From contig KV908442.1 in assembly GCA_002005505.1 (NCBI GenBank), positions 112,501 to 130,000 on the forward strand: a stretch of 17,500 bases of DNA. The letters run 5' to 3'. Both the position numbers and the translations under genes were made by a program. Shown here in pieces: positions 1 to 10,540 of this stretch. Numbering within the stretch: the first letter of the stretch is position 1; every line of letters starts with the position of its first letter. A model generated the notes under the pieces. It was not told the DNA's origin. It searched no databases and saw nothing but the letters and a program-made list of their open reading frames with translations. The DNA comes from Botryococcus braunii (lineage: Eukaryota; Chlorophyta; Trebouxiophyceae).

Positions 1-40
1 GCAGATCAGCAGCCGCCTGCTTAGTATGCGCTCTGCAAAC

Positions 41-435
41 GCCCTCCTTGAAATCCCATCGGTGTGTTTTGCACACGTGCCCTCCTTGAAATTAGTTCTG
101 TCAATGAATATTTAATTAATGTGGTGAAGATGAGGGAGTTTTGCACACATGCGCTCCTTGACATTTAATTAATGTAATGAATATGAGTGACATGAATATT
201 CCGTCTTGTGTGTCCTGCGATTGCCCCCCGTACGGCTCCATGATTTGAAGCTTTCGATGCCCTCCTTGGTTTGTTCTTCATATCCCCTGCATTAGGACTC
301 CTGACTAATTTTGGAGGCTAGGCTTTCCCTACGGTGTGTTTTGCAACTGCTCTGAGGCACACTCTCACGGTGTGCATTGCAAAGGCTCAATTCTGTGACT
401 CAATCGCAAGTTACACAATCGGTGTGTTCCACAAG
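41..435. repeat. Degenerate short tandem repeats
   Basis: A motif close to GTTTTGCACACGTGCCCTCC followed by TTGA occurs at 67-90, and again with two changes at 139-162. Shorter pieces lie near 41 and 259 (GCCCTCCTTG) and near 332, 369 and 420 (GGTGTGTTTTGCA and variants). A second block, ATTTAATTAATG followed by a GAATATGAG-like end, is duplicated at 110-134 and 163-187, about 53 bases apart. This looks like an old, eroded tandem array. No coding frame is supported here. Confidence 0.6.
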
Positions 436-523
436 TGCCCATTTCGCGGTTTACATCCGTGTATCCCGCGCATCCCCTCCTTCAAACTTTCCATGTGTGT
501 GCAGCTTTAACGTTCTTTAAGAC

Positions 524-605
<82 letters not shown>

Positions 606-607
606 GG

Positions 608-692
<85 letters not shown>

Positions 693-864
693 GATGATGA
701 TGATGATAGTTGTGGTGGTGGTGGTGATATGATGATGGTGATGATGGTGATGATGATGATGATGATGAGGGGGAGGAGGATGAGGATGGTGATGATGGCC
801 ATAATAATGATGATGAGGAGGAGGATGAGGATGATAATGAGGATGATGATGATGATGATGATGA

Positions 865-940
<76 letters not shown>

Positions 941-1020
941 CATGATGACGATCATGCTGACGAGGATGATGATGATGATGATGATGATGATGGCGACGAC
1001 GATGGCGATGACAATGAGGA
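524..1020. repeat. (GAT)n compound microsatellite
   Basis: A trinucleotide array about 500 bases long. It is mostly GAT/ATG, with a (GGT)n block near 590-609, a (GCT)n block near 866-887, and GAG-rich and GAC variants. Because the unit is three bases, open frames appear on both strands as poly-Asp, poly-Met, poly-Ser or poly-His. These homopeptides are a by-product of the repeat and are not evidence of a gene. Confidence 0.95.
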
Positions 1021-1810
1021 TTTGACTGGAAATTGGTCTTGGGCACAGGATGCTGGGCGTGTTTTGCCTGCGGGCATGCGAGTTTCCGCCTTGCTCATAG
1101 CAGATTTGGCAACTATGCCAATTGAGCACCAAAGTTTGGGACCCGCTTCCTAGTCTATGTGGGAAGGGGATGTCGGTCTATATGTGTATCCACGTGACGG
1201 AGTTGCACTTCAAATGAGATCGTGTGCTGGGCCAGCCCCTGGTCTGTTTTTGTCGTGACCGGACTGTCTACACATGCGTGTAAGACATAAATGTCTGAAT
1301 AGAATCGTTTGGACATACAAGTATTCTGAGTGCAAGTAGGTCATGCCCAACACGAAACTACATATGTATAGGTAAGATAGAACAAAGTGTCTGTATGGAT
1401 TAATTGAATATAGATACCAAACGGAATATTCCAACCCAAGGGAGTTGGGAGCATTCGTGCATGGTAGCCATGACAACTCAGTAATTATAATGTTAATTAC
1501 TTAGCAGTAAAGAAGGCTCTTACCTTGATTTTGGGGGAGAGAAGATTCGGTCGGGGTTATATTTCACCTTGAAATATTTGGACGGGAATGTCTTCAACTT
1601 GCATAAACATAGTGAATTATACGGATAATGAATATCGTAAGAGACCATGTCATGTACCAAGACATAAACATGAGTAGTACTACTGGGACCATGAAACTGA
1701 TTCAAAAGACGGGTCAATATTGTTACGTGCAAGTGGCTACTAGATCAAGGTGTGAACACGGTAACCACGATACTTGAGGAAAGAGCAGCGATATGTGTGT
1801 TTACATGTTC
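1021..1810. other. No recognisable feature
   Basis: Unique-looking sequence of mixed composition. The open frames here are short, begin at non-ATG codons or show no family resemblance. I see no RNA gene, no clear splice-bounded exon and no repeat. Confidence 0.5.
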
Positions 1811-1900
1811 AGCAACATCTCTGATGTCTTTGCGATAATAACAAGTCAATAAAAGGCGTTAGGCACGTACAAAGCACGCCGCCCAGCCTTCAAACCTGTT
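1811..1900 (-). mobile_element. SINE-like element, 3' part only
   Basis: This stretch is a diverged copy of 2153-2244. Both share, on the minus strand, a GGCGTGCT core, a GTGCCTTACG/GTGCCTAACG stretch and a 3' end close to AAAGACATCAGAGATGTTGC. This copy lacks the tRNA-like head that the other copy carries. Loss of the 5' end is usual for elements inserted by LINE-type target-primed reverse transcription, so a 5'-truncated SINE is the likely reading. That mechanism is inferred. Confidence 0.45.
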
Positions 1901-2152
1901 CGTTGTTTAATATATTTTCTATGGCACTCGCAGGTAAGTCTAACATGCATATTTGAACATTGAATTGTGCGTATGCATTGGTCAAATGCTGCAGTCAACT
2001 ATATGTTGAGGCTCTGATGACTCATTGGGTGCAAACTCTAGGTCTATGAGATGAGGTCAGTGAGACACCATGTGTGGCTAAATGCTAGCAAGTGTTGTTA
2101 GCAAATACTTGATGAAACACTCCAAGCTTACAATGTAATGACTCTTCTAGCT

Positions 2153-2310
2153 AGCAACATCTCCAATGTCTTTATGATAATGACAGCTAAACTTAAGCTT
2201 AAGTCGTAAGGCACGAACAGAGCACGCCACCCAGCTATCAAACTGGGACTTGAACTTTGGTTTCCTGGCAACCACTCGAAAAGATCTTGCCCATGACCTA
2301 GACATAACAG
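2153..2310 (-). mobile_element. tRNA-derived SINE-like element
   Basis: Read on the minus strand, the element begins with TAGGTCATGGG, one mismatch from the RNA polymerase III A box. It then has AGTTCAAGTCC, close to the B box GGTTCRANNCC, starting 44 bases downstream. A body and 3' end shared with 1811-1900 follow. Internal A and B boxes upstream of a repeated body are the usual SINE plan. The T-stem does not pair well, so this is not a functional tRNA. The borders are approximate and no target-site duplication was identified. Confidence 0.45.
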
Positions 2311-2630
2311 TCACATATCACAAATTTCACTACATTCGGGACCACTTGCCAGGGAATCGAAGCTGGAGTGTAGCACGCTGCTCATGCACCTCTACAAGAG
2401 CTCCTACTTAAGGGACTGCAATTGTTTCCAATACCGGTATTCTAAAAAATCACAATAGAACCTTAGCGTTGACATTGACTATGGAAGTCGAAAGATCAAT
2501 ATGCATCCTTAAGGCTCAGAATTGTCCCAAGACTTTTCATCAGAAGTTTTTGATAGATAGAAGCCACATGGCACCAATATCGTAAGAGGAGACAACTGTC
2601 CAGCCCATGTATATAGCGCATGCTAAGCAT
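2311..2630. other. No recognisable feature
   Basis: AT-leaning sequence without a sustained open frame, tandem repeat or RNA-like fold that I can support. Confidence 0.45.
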
Positions 2631-2632
2631 AA

Positions 2633-2770
2633 ACACCCGAGCTAGGTAGCCTCAGCAAAATGACGAAAGGACCACGCGTTGTAGCCCAACGGAACACGAA
2701 GACACACTGCAGATGTCTTCTTCTCAATGATTACTCTGGTCTGACTTGGATCCACCAGTGCATCTACCCG
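2633..2770 (+). pseudogene. Probable Ty1/copia integrase relic
   Basis: A frame open from 2633 reads SKMTKGP and then, 18 residues after the GP, DYSGLTWI. In Ty1/copia polyproteins the integrase core starts with a GP motif and reaches (D)DYSR/G-TWV about 18 residues later, after the GAG-pre-integrase segment that often ends in a GKM/GKQT-like motif. Spacing and residues fit that pattern. The first catalytic Asp region is not recognisable, and the frame runs straight into a large inverted repeat, so this would be a short decayed fragment. A chance match cannot be excluded. Confidence 0.35.
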
Positions 2771-2812
2771 CTTCGTCTTGTCCGGCTCGGTACATGCATG
2801 TTACCATTCATG

Positions 2813-2928
2813 AATGGCCTCAGAAAGACTAAGGGAGGAAGCGAGGATCCTCCGGAGTCTTCATGGACGGATCAAGATCCCTCGAAAGACTCCGGAGAAT
2901 CTTCGCTTCCTCCCTTTGTGAGGCCATT
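2813..2928. repeat. Inverted repeat, arms about 45 bp
   Basis: The left arm at 2813-2861 and the right arm at 2886-2928 are reverse complements. The inner 31 bases match at 29 positions, and the outer AATGGCCTCA segment matches after a gap of about 4 bases. The loop is about 24 bases. It could form a strong hairpin in RNA or a cruciform in DNA. It lies directly after the integrase-like relic. The outer arms have no obvious transposon termini. Confidence 0.8.
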
Positions 2929-3312
2929 TCTCTGGTCCTACAGAATAAATTGAAAGGGACACAGAGGGAGAGGGCCCCGGGGTGGATGGGCTGCGCCAAG
3001 TCAACGCATTCAGCCTACATATACAGACATACGTAAGTCTGTACGAGCTTGGAATGCATCAGATATAATTTTTCATTGAAATCTGACACGGTGACTTGCG
3101 TGCCTTTCCGACAATTTTGTTTTGTTACAATGGCATGCACGTCAGCTTGCCAAGTTTGAATGAAATGCCGAAGAGTCCTAGCTAGGCCTGCCTAGGTCTA
3201 TAAAGGGCACCAGCATTGACAAGCGGCGCCTGATGCTCCACGCCCATTCGTGATATGGCAGGGCCATTAAAACCCCGAAAGGGCAGACCTACACACCCAT
3301 CATTATCAAGTG
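2929..3312. other. No recognisable gene
   Basis: Contains a purine-rich GAGGGAGAGG stretch near 2967 and otherwise unremarkable sequence leading up to the dispersed repeat. No coding or RNA feature is supported. Confidence 0.4.
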
Positions 3313-3420
3313 TGTTTTCACTTCCCTGCCGGCTCCGCTCTCCCCACAACAGGAGACACAGGTCCTGCATCAATATTCATTAATTCAATAAGTTACTTTA
3401 TATAGAAAGTATTATGACTA
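3313..3420. repeat. Dispersed repeat, copy A
   Basis: About 108 bases matching 7521-7630. The two share TGTTTTCACTTCCCTGCCGG, CTCTCCCCACAACA, GAGACACAGGTCCTG, ATATTCATT and an ATTATGA-like end. Identity is high in the first 60 bases and lower at the AT-rich end. Copy A runs straight into the ATT/ACT microsatellite. It may be the end of an unidentified interspersed element. No terminal inverted repeat was seen. Confidence 0.75.
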
Positions 3421-3430
3421 ATACAATGTT

Positions 3431-4160
<730 letters not shown>

Positions 4161-4172
4161 CAATAATCAAAG

Positions 4173-4173
<1 letters not shown>

Positions 4174-4211
<38 letters not shown>

Positions 4212-4213
4212 GG

Positions 4214-4250
<37 letters not shown>

Positions 4251-4284
4251 GCTGCTGCCGCTGCTACAGCTGCTCCTACTGCTG
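4174..4284. repeat. (GTT)n then (GCT)n-like microsatellite
   Basis: A run of GTT units with one GGT interruption near 4211, ending in GCTGCTGCCGCTGCTACAGC-type sequence. It follows the ATT array after a short non-repetitive bridge. Confidence 0.95.
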
Positions 4285-4664
4285 AGGTACATTTACCCCC
4301 TTTCAAAAGGGTGCAAGTGATTTCATTGTTTATAACATGTTTGGTTGTTTTCAATCTTCAATCCAAGAACCAACAACTTTTAGTAAACTGCATATCGATA
4401 TATATCGTCTTTTAACCACATTGACATCGCTGACTTTAAAATGATCACTGCCAGATTATCCCCAAGCTCAATTTAGAAGGATGCGTACCCGTAGCCACTC
4501 ATTCTCATCGTCGGACACTCCAGCTTCACAGTCGAGGTGATCATCCACATCAACAACGTTCCAAATACGTTTTGCCTGAGGCAAGTCATGTCGATTAACT
4601 CCATAACCACGAAAAAAGTTGATGTGTTCGCGGAAATGTAGATCAATTGTCCGATATCCGACAC
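4285..4664 (-). other. Mostly featureless; weak open frames
   Basis: Two overlapping minus-strand frames of about 63-66 codons lie at 4468-4668. One begins directly after the stop that closes the frame extending from the upstream gene, and offset by one base; it has mixed, protein-like composition with an acidic part (VDVDDHLDCEAGVSDDENE). It could be a frameshifted 3' continuation of that gene, but no family was recognised. Confidence 0.25.
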
Positions 4665-4892
4665 TCAATTAATGGTAACTTCCCTTGTGTCGTACCGATT
4701 ATGTGCCAAGGTCGGGTTTCTGGAATTCGGAGCATCTGGGTCTTCAGAGGGAAATGATCTTACTAGAGTGACGCAACCCGGTTCAATCTGGGCTGCATCA
4801 TCAAACAGAATGACTTGTCCATTCGGTTTAATGGCCCATGACCTTTGAACAATGCGCAAGGGATCATTCGAAACAGGGTCGAGCCCCGTGGC
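4665..4892 (-). other. In-frame open extension after the stop
   Basis: After the TAG at 4893-4895 the frame of exon 2 stays open for about 75 codons, to TGA at 4665-4667. The encoded sequence has ordinary protein composition, for example IKPNGQVILFDDAAQIEPG. It may mean the stop is a recent mutation or sequencing error in a longer coding exon, that the gene is a pseudogene, or that the open frame is accidental. No domain was recognised. Confidence 0.35.
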
Positions 4893-5134
4893 CTATCTCC
4901 GTAAGCTTTGGATTAGCGATTGCAGTTGGGAGGCAGTCAATCCAGGTCTGCCTGCCCAAACTAGTTTATGCTCCAAGTGTTCTTGCCCATCCCCTTCACC
5001 TACAAAAAAAGTTAAATACATTTAAATACGTGTTGTATAACGCTAATATATTTTGTAGCCTGCCCTGCCAATGCAATATATTCCACGCCGGTACGCCAGT
5101 ATGTGGATGCATAATGAGACGCGCGCACACACAC

Positions 5135-5229
<95 letters not shown>

Positions 5230-6421
5230 GCCTGCGTCTTCTTGTAAGGGCTTACCATCTTCCTTATTTGTTTTCCCTACTTCGACTGCCTTAATGTTTT
5301 CATCTTCTGTAATTGCGACGGTCGTTCTACGGTCTCTAGAGGCAGTCAGTGCCCTGTTCCCGTCTTCCTTCTTGGCGGACACTTTGTGTACACGTTTTAA
5401 CTCTTTGATGAGCTCTATCATTAGTTGTATCTCCTCTTCAACGTCTAATAGAACTTGCAGGGCTTCTTCTGGAGTATAAGATGTTTTGTCCTCTTGTATA
5501 CTGATAGCGTACAGGACGTCAAGTAATGCGTCGTGGATGAGAACCATGTCCTTATCCACTTGGGTTTGCAGATCAAGGTCTTCTTCGTTAGTTCTTTCAG
5601 CAACGTGTCTTACGATCCGGGATAGCAAGAGCAACGTTTTAATCCCCTTCAGTCGTGGCAAGTCGTTGCATACACATGTTTTTATTTCCTCAGCGTGCTT
5701 TCTGAAGTTTTCTGCAATGACTTTAACTGCATCTTGGACCACCTTATCTCCGACACATTCAAGAGTTCCTTTTGGTTCGCTATTCATTTCAATCGAGCAG
5801 AATGTTTCTGAGATACTGCCAAGATAATCTAAGAACGGGTCTTCAAACACAAGTGCTATGCAAAACGGACCGCTGTTGAGTAAGCAGGTCGACACGCATT
5901 CGATTAGTTGCTTAGTGCTTTCAGTGTCCCACTTTTGGTCACAAAATGAGAGTTCTGACACAGCCAAGGATAGCTGTTGGAAAAGGAACTCTGTGGACCC
6001 AATATGAACTTCTGAACTAGCTTGGATTCGACCGATAAGGTTCACCCATTTGTAAAAATTAGTGCTTAAAAAGGAAATTAGTTTGAAACAGTGGTAAAGA
6101 GCTAACCCTTCTTTCGGCAGACGTGGCATGGTCTCAATAAGGTGAGTTAGCCAAAACTTGTCAGGTTTCGAATCTTTTAAGAACTCCTTAAGTATAGCTT
6201 CAAATGTTTGTGAGTCAAAATCCGGCATTGCTTCAAGAAGCTGGTTGATATTTTTCTGTAACTCCAACAGCTGGTTTGAAGCAGAACTCTGGCCACCAAG
6301 GGGCGTGAACTGATCCTTATGTTCTTTCCTTAGGTTCTTCAAACTCGTTTTGATGGTTTTCACAATTTCCATAGTACTCTTTTGTGCTTGCTTCGGTCGT
6401 GACGGTGTCGATGAGCTGGCT
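4893..6421 (-). CDS. Spliced gene for unknown helical protein (partial)
   Basis: The main exon runs from an acceptor (TTTGTTGCAG, exon from 6421) to a donor (GATG then GTAAGC, last exon base 5256). The first ATG in it is at 6372. A phase-1 intron at 5255-5000 carries the (AC)n array and ends in TTTTTTTGTAG. Exon 2 starts at 4999 and adds 34 codons to a TAG at 4893-4895. Translation from 6372 gives about 407 residues. The protein looks helix-rich and mixed-charge, with many Leu/Glu/Lys heptad-like stretches, such as EEALQVLLDVEEEIQLMIEL, and a basic/acidic C-terminal tail. No signal peptide or membrane segment is evident, and I recognise no domain. The acceptor before 6421 implies at least one more upstream exon, so the true start is uncertain. 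Confidence 0.6.
5121..5227. repeat. (AC)n microsatellite inside an intron
   Basis: About 100 bases of AC dinucleotides with GC variants at the left end and an AGACAGAC interruption near 5180. It lies within the predicted minus-strand intron, where it is (GT)n, 28 bases after the donor. Confidence 0.95.
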
Positions 6422-6423
6422 CT

Positions 6424-7215
6424 GCAACAAATCAATTACTTCTGGTCACACTCAGATCTTTAAGGGAATGGCCAAAAGAGATGGTTGAACCAAAACAAAT
6501 ATCAATGTGTACCGCATAAACATTTAGCCTCGCTTATACTGCATTTCCGGAAGAGGATCCTCGTCTGCGACCCGTGACGACTGTATATAGATTCATACGG
6601 CGAAACGAAGGTAGCAACCAAGTATGCCAAGTGTGGACTATGCCGCATAGTCTTTGAGTACAAGGATACTACGCATTTTCGTGCCAATGATGTTGCGGGC
6701 TTTCAGCTCATATATTCAGAAAGGTGAAAGAAGCACTTGAAATTCCAAGACAAGATAGTCACAACTCAAACGAAGCATTTCGCGAACGAACCTAAATTTG
6801 AGAACGAACCAAGCTTGGCAAGCTGTTGTGAAATTTGCTTCTGCAAATCATGGCCTAAAAAATAAGAGTTCTGTTACTCGGAGGTACAAGGAAGACATAT
6901 TCATCTGAGTTTTTACGGAAAAAAGTTGAATAAATACCTTTAATCTGTAGTCGCATGCTAATAAGTTAGGGCGTTACTTTTTATGTGCCTTTTTTCCCAT
7001 ACCGGAGTGTATGACGTTAGTTATCTGCGAAACACCAAATAGTCCAGCAAGTTTTAATAAAATCAATGGTAATAACAATGACACCCTTGAACCTTACGGC
7101 GAGGGTGTGCAATATGACGAGTTTTTTTCAGTCAACCATTAAAGACTGTGTTTTCAAACCTTCAAGATTGAAACGTACGTCCGACCAGCGAATACATGTA
7201 TTATTAGCTATGACG
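6424..7215. other. Region upstream of the minus-strand gene
   Basis: Must contain upstream intron sequence and possibly further exons of the minus-strand gene, because the exon at 6421 starts with a splice acceptor. I could not place an upstream exon: the only sizeable minus frame (6502-6687) has no clear splice boundaries or family match. No repeats seen. Confidence 0.4.
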
Positions 7216-7218
7216 CAG

Positions 7219-7248
7219 GTTACTGATCAGTAACTTCGAGTAACGTTA
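7219..7248. repeat. Perfect 16-bp palindrome plus TAACGTTA
   Basis: GTTACTGATCAGTAAC at 7219-7234 is self-complementary over its whole length. An eight-base palindrome TAACGTTA follows at 7241-7248. It could be a dimer-binding site or transposon debris; the function is unknown. Confidence 0.7.
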
Positions 7249-7438
7249 CCGATCAATAGTCTGAACTCCGAAAGCCCGTCGTTACTGATCTTGCAGGAGG
7301 TTCACCCCCAGTCTCTTCCGCTGGGTCCTTCAGTAGAAATTTCTTTAAAGTTTACAAGCCAGCAGCCCAGAAACTTTGATAGTAAAACCTCGAGCTTTCT
7401 TTGCGTTGTTAGGTTGAGCAACGAGCAATCATACCTCG

Positions 7439-7513
7439 ATCCCATCGCGATACATTGTACGATATTTAATTAATTGTCACCCGAGCTGGGGTTGACGATT
7501 GTCGCGATGGGAT
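7439..7513. repeat. Inverted repeat with 12-bp perfect arms
   Basis: ATCCCATCGCGA at 7439-7450 pairs with TCGCGATGGGAT at 7502-7513, leaving a 51-base spacer. It directly precedes the second copy of the dispersed repeat. The arms might be ends of a small non-autonomous element; flanking duplications were not found. Confidence 0.7.
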
Positions 7514-7520
7514 ATCAACC

Positions 7521-7630
7521 TGTTTTCACTTCCCTGCCGGCGCCTCTCTCCCCACAACACGAGACACAGGTCCTGAAACGATATTCATTTATACAATGAA
7601 TTAAATTTAACAGAAGTTATTATGAGTCAA
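7521..7630. repeat. Dispersed repeat, copy B
   Basis: The second copy of the element at 3313-3420, in the same orientation, with the same TTCACTTCCCTGCCGG core and ATTATGAGT-like end. Unlike copy A it is not followed by a long microsatellite, although the ATTAT sequence at its end is the same. Confidence 0.75.
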
Positions 7631-7875
7631 GTGAATGGAGACATGTCACGTAACAAGTCTCCAGTATACTTATGTATGCTGCCGGGGCCATCATTACTCA
7701 TCTACTGCAACATATCAGCCATGTCACACATGATCGGGAAGGACCTTATCGATGCACAACAACAACAACATTTGAGGAACCGGTGAATATGGCCACTATG
7801 AACGGTGCACCACGTGGGTTTCCTTATTCATGCGTCAACTTTGAGTAATTACCTCTTCGAAGAATGGCTAATTGA

Positions 7876-8517
7876 GTTGGGCCTTTTGCAGTGGTCGTTG
7901 ACGATGTGAAAAGGCACACAACGATGGCAGCTGACATGGTGATCAAAAGCCTTTCCCGGAGGATTCAAAATGACGACTTAATGGAGGCTTTCCAAGCCCT
8001 CCAATTGCCGTTTTGGAAGGATCATGTGCGTAGTGGCGGAGCGGAGCGTACTTCTTTTCGCTCGACCATCAAGGATATGATCGACACGCTCAAGGCTCAA
8101 TATGGCTTTCCATCCTCAACGGTCGATGGTCTAGTGATACCTCCACTAGTGGACCCTGACGCACTGGATGAACAATTTGACTTCTTTTTCTCTAGGATGA
8201 AATCAACAACTAAGTATGAGAGCGACACGCTCTTAGCCTGGAAAAATGTGTTCTCAAATCCTCCTATCCTAAAACATATGGATAGCTATGGTTTGCCAGC
8301 ACAAATCATGTTTTGCATGCCGATAACCTCAGTCGAGAATGAAAGGCAATTCAGCCTGATGAATCTTTTGAAAACTGCTCAGAGAAATAGGATAGATGCC
8401 CTTTTGCTCAATAATCTATCCCGGTTCAAGCGCTGCCCCAATACCATTGACAGCTTCCCGTACCAACGATGGATGAGTGAATGGAGCAAAACGCGACACT
8501 ATTGTATAGAAGACTAA
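7876..8517 (+). pseudogene. hAT transposase, C-terminal fragment
   Basis: The frame is open from 7876 (after TGA at 7873-7875) to the TAA at 8515-8517. It has no ATG near its start; counting from GTG at 7891 it gives 208 residues. Residues 131-182 match the hAT C-terminal dimerisation domain. They have a YGLPAQIMFCMPITSVENER-type block corresponding to the conserved P-T-S-ER-FS motif, then a K-T--R-R-D-LL-N-L helix region. The zinc-finger (BED) N-terminus and most of the RNase H-like catalytic core of the usual 600-800 residue transposase are missing. An upstream exon is possible, since TTTTGCAG occurs just before 7892, but a truncated, non-autonomous remnant is more likely. A domesticated hATC-only protein is a less likely alternative. 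Confidence 0.7.
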
Positions 8518-8647
8518 AGGTCAGTTTGGTGTCAAACCTTAAGCAAAACACGAAAAAGAGTCAGAATCGGTGGTATTTGCTTAGAGAGCACGTTTTTGTT
8601 AATGCGCGCTTGCGGTTGCCTTTAACAAGCAAAACCCATGGTGGGAA

Positions 8648-8782
8648 TGCCAGCGTGGCCGCAACGTCGAAGTGATATTTTGTGTTTTAAGGCCAGTGTG
8701 GCCGCGGGACACAGTAGTTGTCCACAGGTCAAGGCCAGCAATGGCCGCAATATGTGAGGAAAAGATGGCATTCTACGGCCAG
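8648..8782. repeat. Four spaced GGCCAGNRTGGCCGC motifs
   Basis: Motif copies start at 8648, 8691, 8733 and 8777 (the last only half), spaced 42-44 bases, with unrelated sequence between them. Each full copy has a GGCCA/TGGCC dyad. They lie just downstream of the hAT transposase fragment, where hAT elements commonly carry subterminal transposase-binding repeats. That role is inferred. Confidence 0.55.
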
Positions 8783-8827
8783 TAACCCTGATTATGACTG
8801 ATATAATTAATATGACTGATATATCTT

Positions 8828-9445
<618 letters not shown>

Positions 9446-10130
9446 CGTCTCAGATGGGCCTCTGAAACGTCCCATGGTAAGTGTTGCACGTAATATTCTA
9501 GAATAGGTAAAAACCTGTAGAAGCTAATCGATGGACTACGGGTAATTCAGAGGAATCCTTCAACCGGGTCCTGACACAGCAAGTATTGCCTGCCAGGCTG
9601 CCGTAGCAGGCATTTATTTGTCATGTCTCAGGTGTAACGTACTGCATATATGTATATACTTCATCCAGTCCGTCCTAGGAAACTGATTGAGAAGTGACAT
9701 GCCTCCATGACAGACTTAACATTATTAAGTTTGTGCGGGAGAGGTCGCGACGTGACATCAGGGGACTCTAGTTCCATCGCGTCCCGTGGGCGCCAAAGAC
9801 GGTCGGACATTTGAGTGCACGGAGCGACAGCTCTGGCATTCTTTTGGTTGGCCTAATTCAGCCACGGTCCGAATTCGAAGTTCTGTCTGCGTCTTGCAAA
9901 TTGTGCCTGCATTAAGTGAATGCTGCTACTGTATTTGCATTATGACGGTCGTACTTGTCCGGTAGCGACCACATAAGCCTATAGACGCATTTGGTGGCGC
10001 TCCCACTGTCTATCTGAATCAAACCGGCCATGGCGACCAACGGTTGCGCAGAGGGTTAACTTCCTGAAACCTCATCTAAGCACGTTAATAACTCCTTTGT
10101 GAATTCACAGGTGTCTCACTGCCCATAACC
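9446..10130. other. No recognisable feature
   Basis: Mixed sequence with no sustained frame. A small stem (TGCCTGC with GCAGGCA) occurs at about 9588-9612. If the copia remnant downstream was once longer, its upstream part has been lost or is too decayed to see here. Confidence 0.4.
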
Positions 10131-10135
10131 TTTAA

Positions 10136-10523
10136 CACTATGTCCTGTCTGTTTATGGTAATGCCGTGGTGTGGGGTAGTATGAAGCAAAGTGCAGTGGC
10201 AACCTCAACAGTTGAGGCTGAGTTCATGGCAGCAAGCCATGCCGTGAAAGAGGCTAGGTGTTTGAGAGGCTTCCTGGAGGAAGCAGGGGCTCCACCTTGG
10301 AGAGTCAAGGTTTTCTGTGGCAACCAAGCTTGTACAGCTAATCATAGGGATTCCCTCTACTCCAAGTATATCGGCCGTGACATTTTACTTTGCTCGGGAA
10401 GCCATAGGTAAGGGTCAAGTAGACATCCTTTATGTCGAGTCTGCTCGTGATGTGGCTGACATCATGACCAAGCCTCTCAACCAGCCAGTGTTCATTGGTC
10501 ACAGGGAGCTTCGAGGTCTCTGA
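10136..10523 (+). pseudogene. Ty1/copia RNase H fragment, frameshifted
   Basis: The frame from 10136 reads SVYGNAVVWGSMKQSAVATS then TVEAEFMAAS, the conserved copia RNase H stretch with its catalytic Glu. The next block, FCGNQACTA, corresponds to the family motif (v)fcDNqgA, with Asp replaced by Gly. A frameshift near 10375-10385 breaks the SKYI segment (family TKHID). The protein continues in the next frame as YFAREAIGKGQVDILYV, then DVADIMTKPL, to the TGA at 10521-10523. Order and spacing are those of the C-terminal end of a copia polyprotein. The catalytic substitution, frameshift and missing reverse transcriptase and integrase make it a dead element. Confidence 0.88.
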
Positions 10524-10540
10524 AGTTACACATAAAGCAT

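Noticed and set aside
435..1132. Long frames of poly-Asp, poly-Met, poly-Ser or poly-His
   Set aside because: They are translations of the (GAT)n array on both strands, with no independent coding evidence.
1210..1732. Minus-strand frames of 88 and 70 codons
   Set aside because: No family resemblance, no splice context, and lengths expected by chance at this composition.
1631..2590. Shared AATATCGTAAGAG at 1631 and 2578 as a repeat
   Set aside because: A 13-base match is expected by chance in a window this size, and the flanks do not align.
4860..4895. Possible tRNA T arm (GGGTCGAGCCCC)
   Set aside because: The flanking bases do not form a T stem, no A box lies at the right distance, and the sequence lies within a coding-like frame.
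9586..9614. Stem TGCCTGC/GCAGGCA as a transcription terminator
   Set aside because: It is short, has no T-run directly after it, and hairpin terminators are not expected in a eukaryotic nuclear genome.
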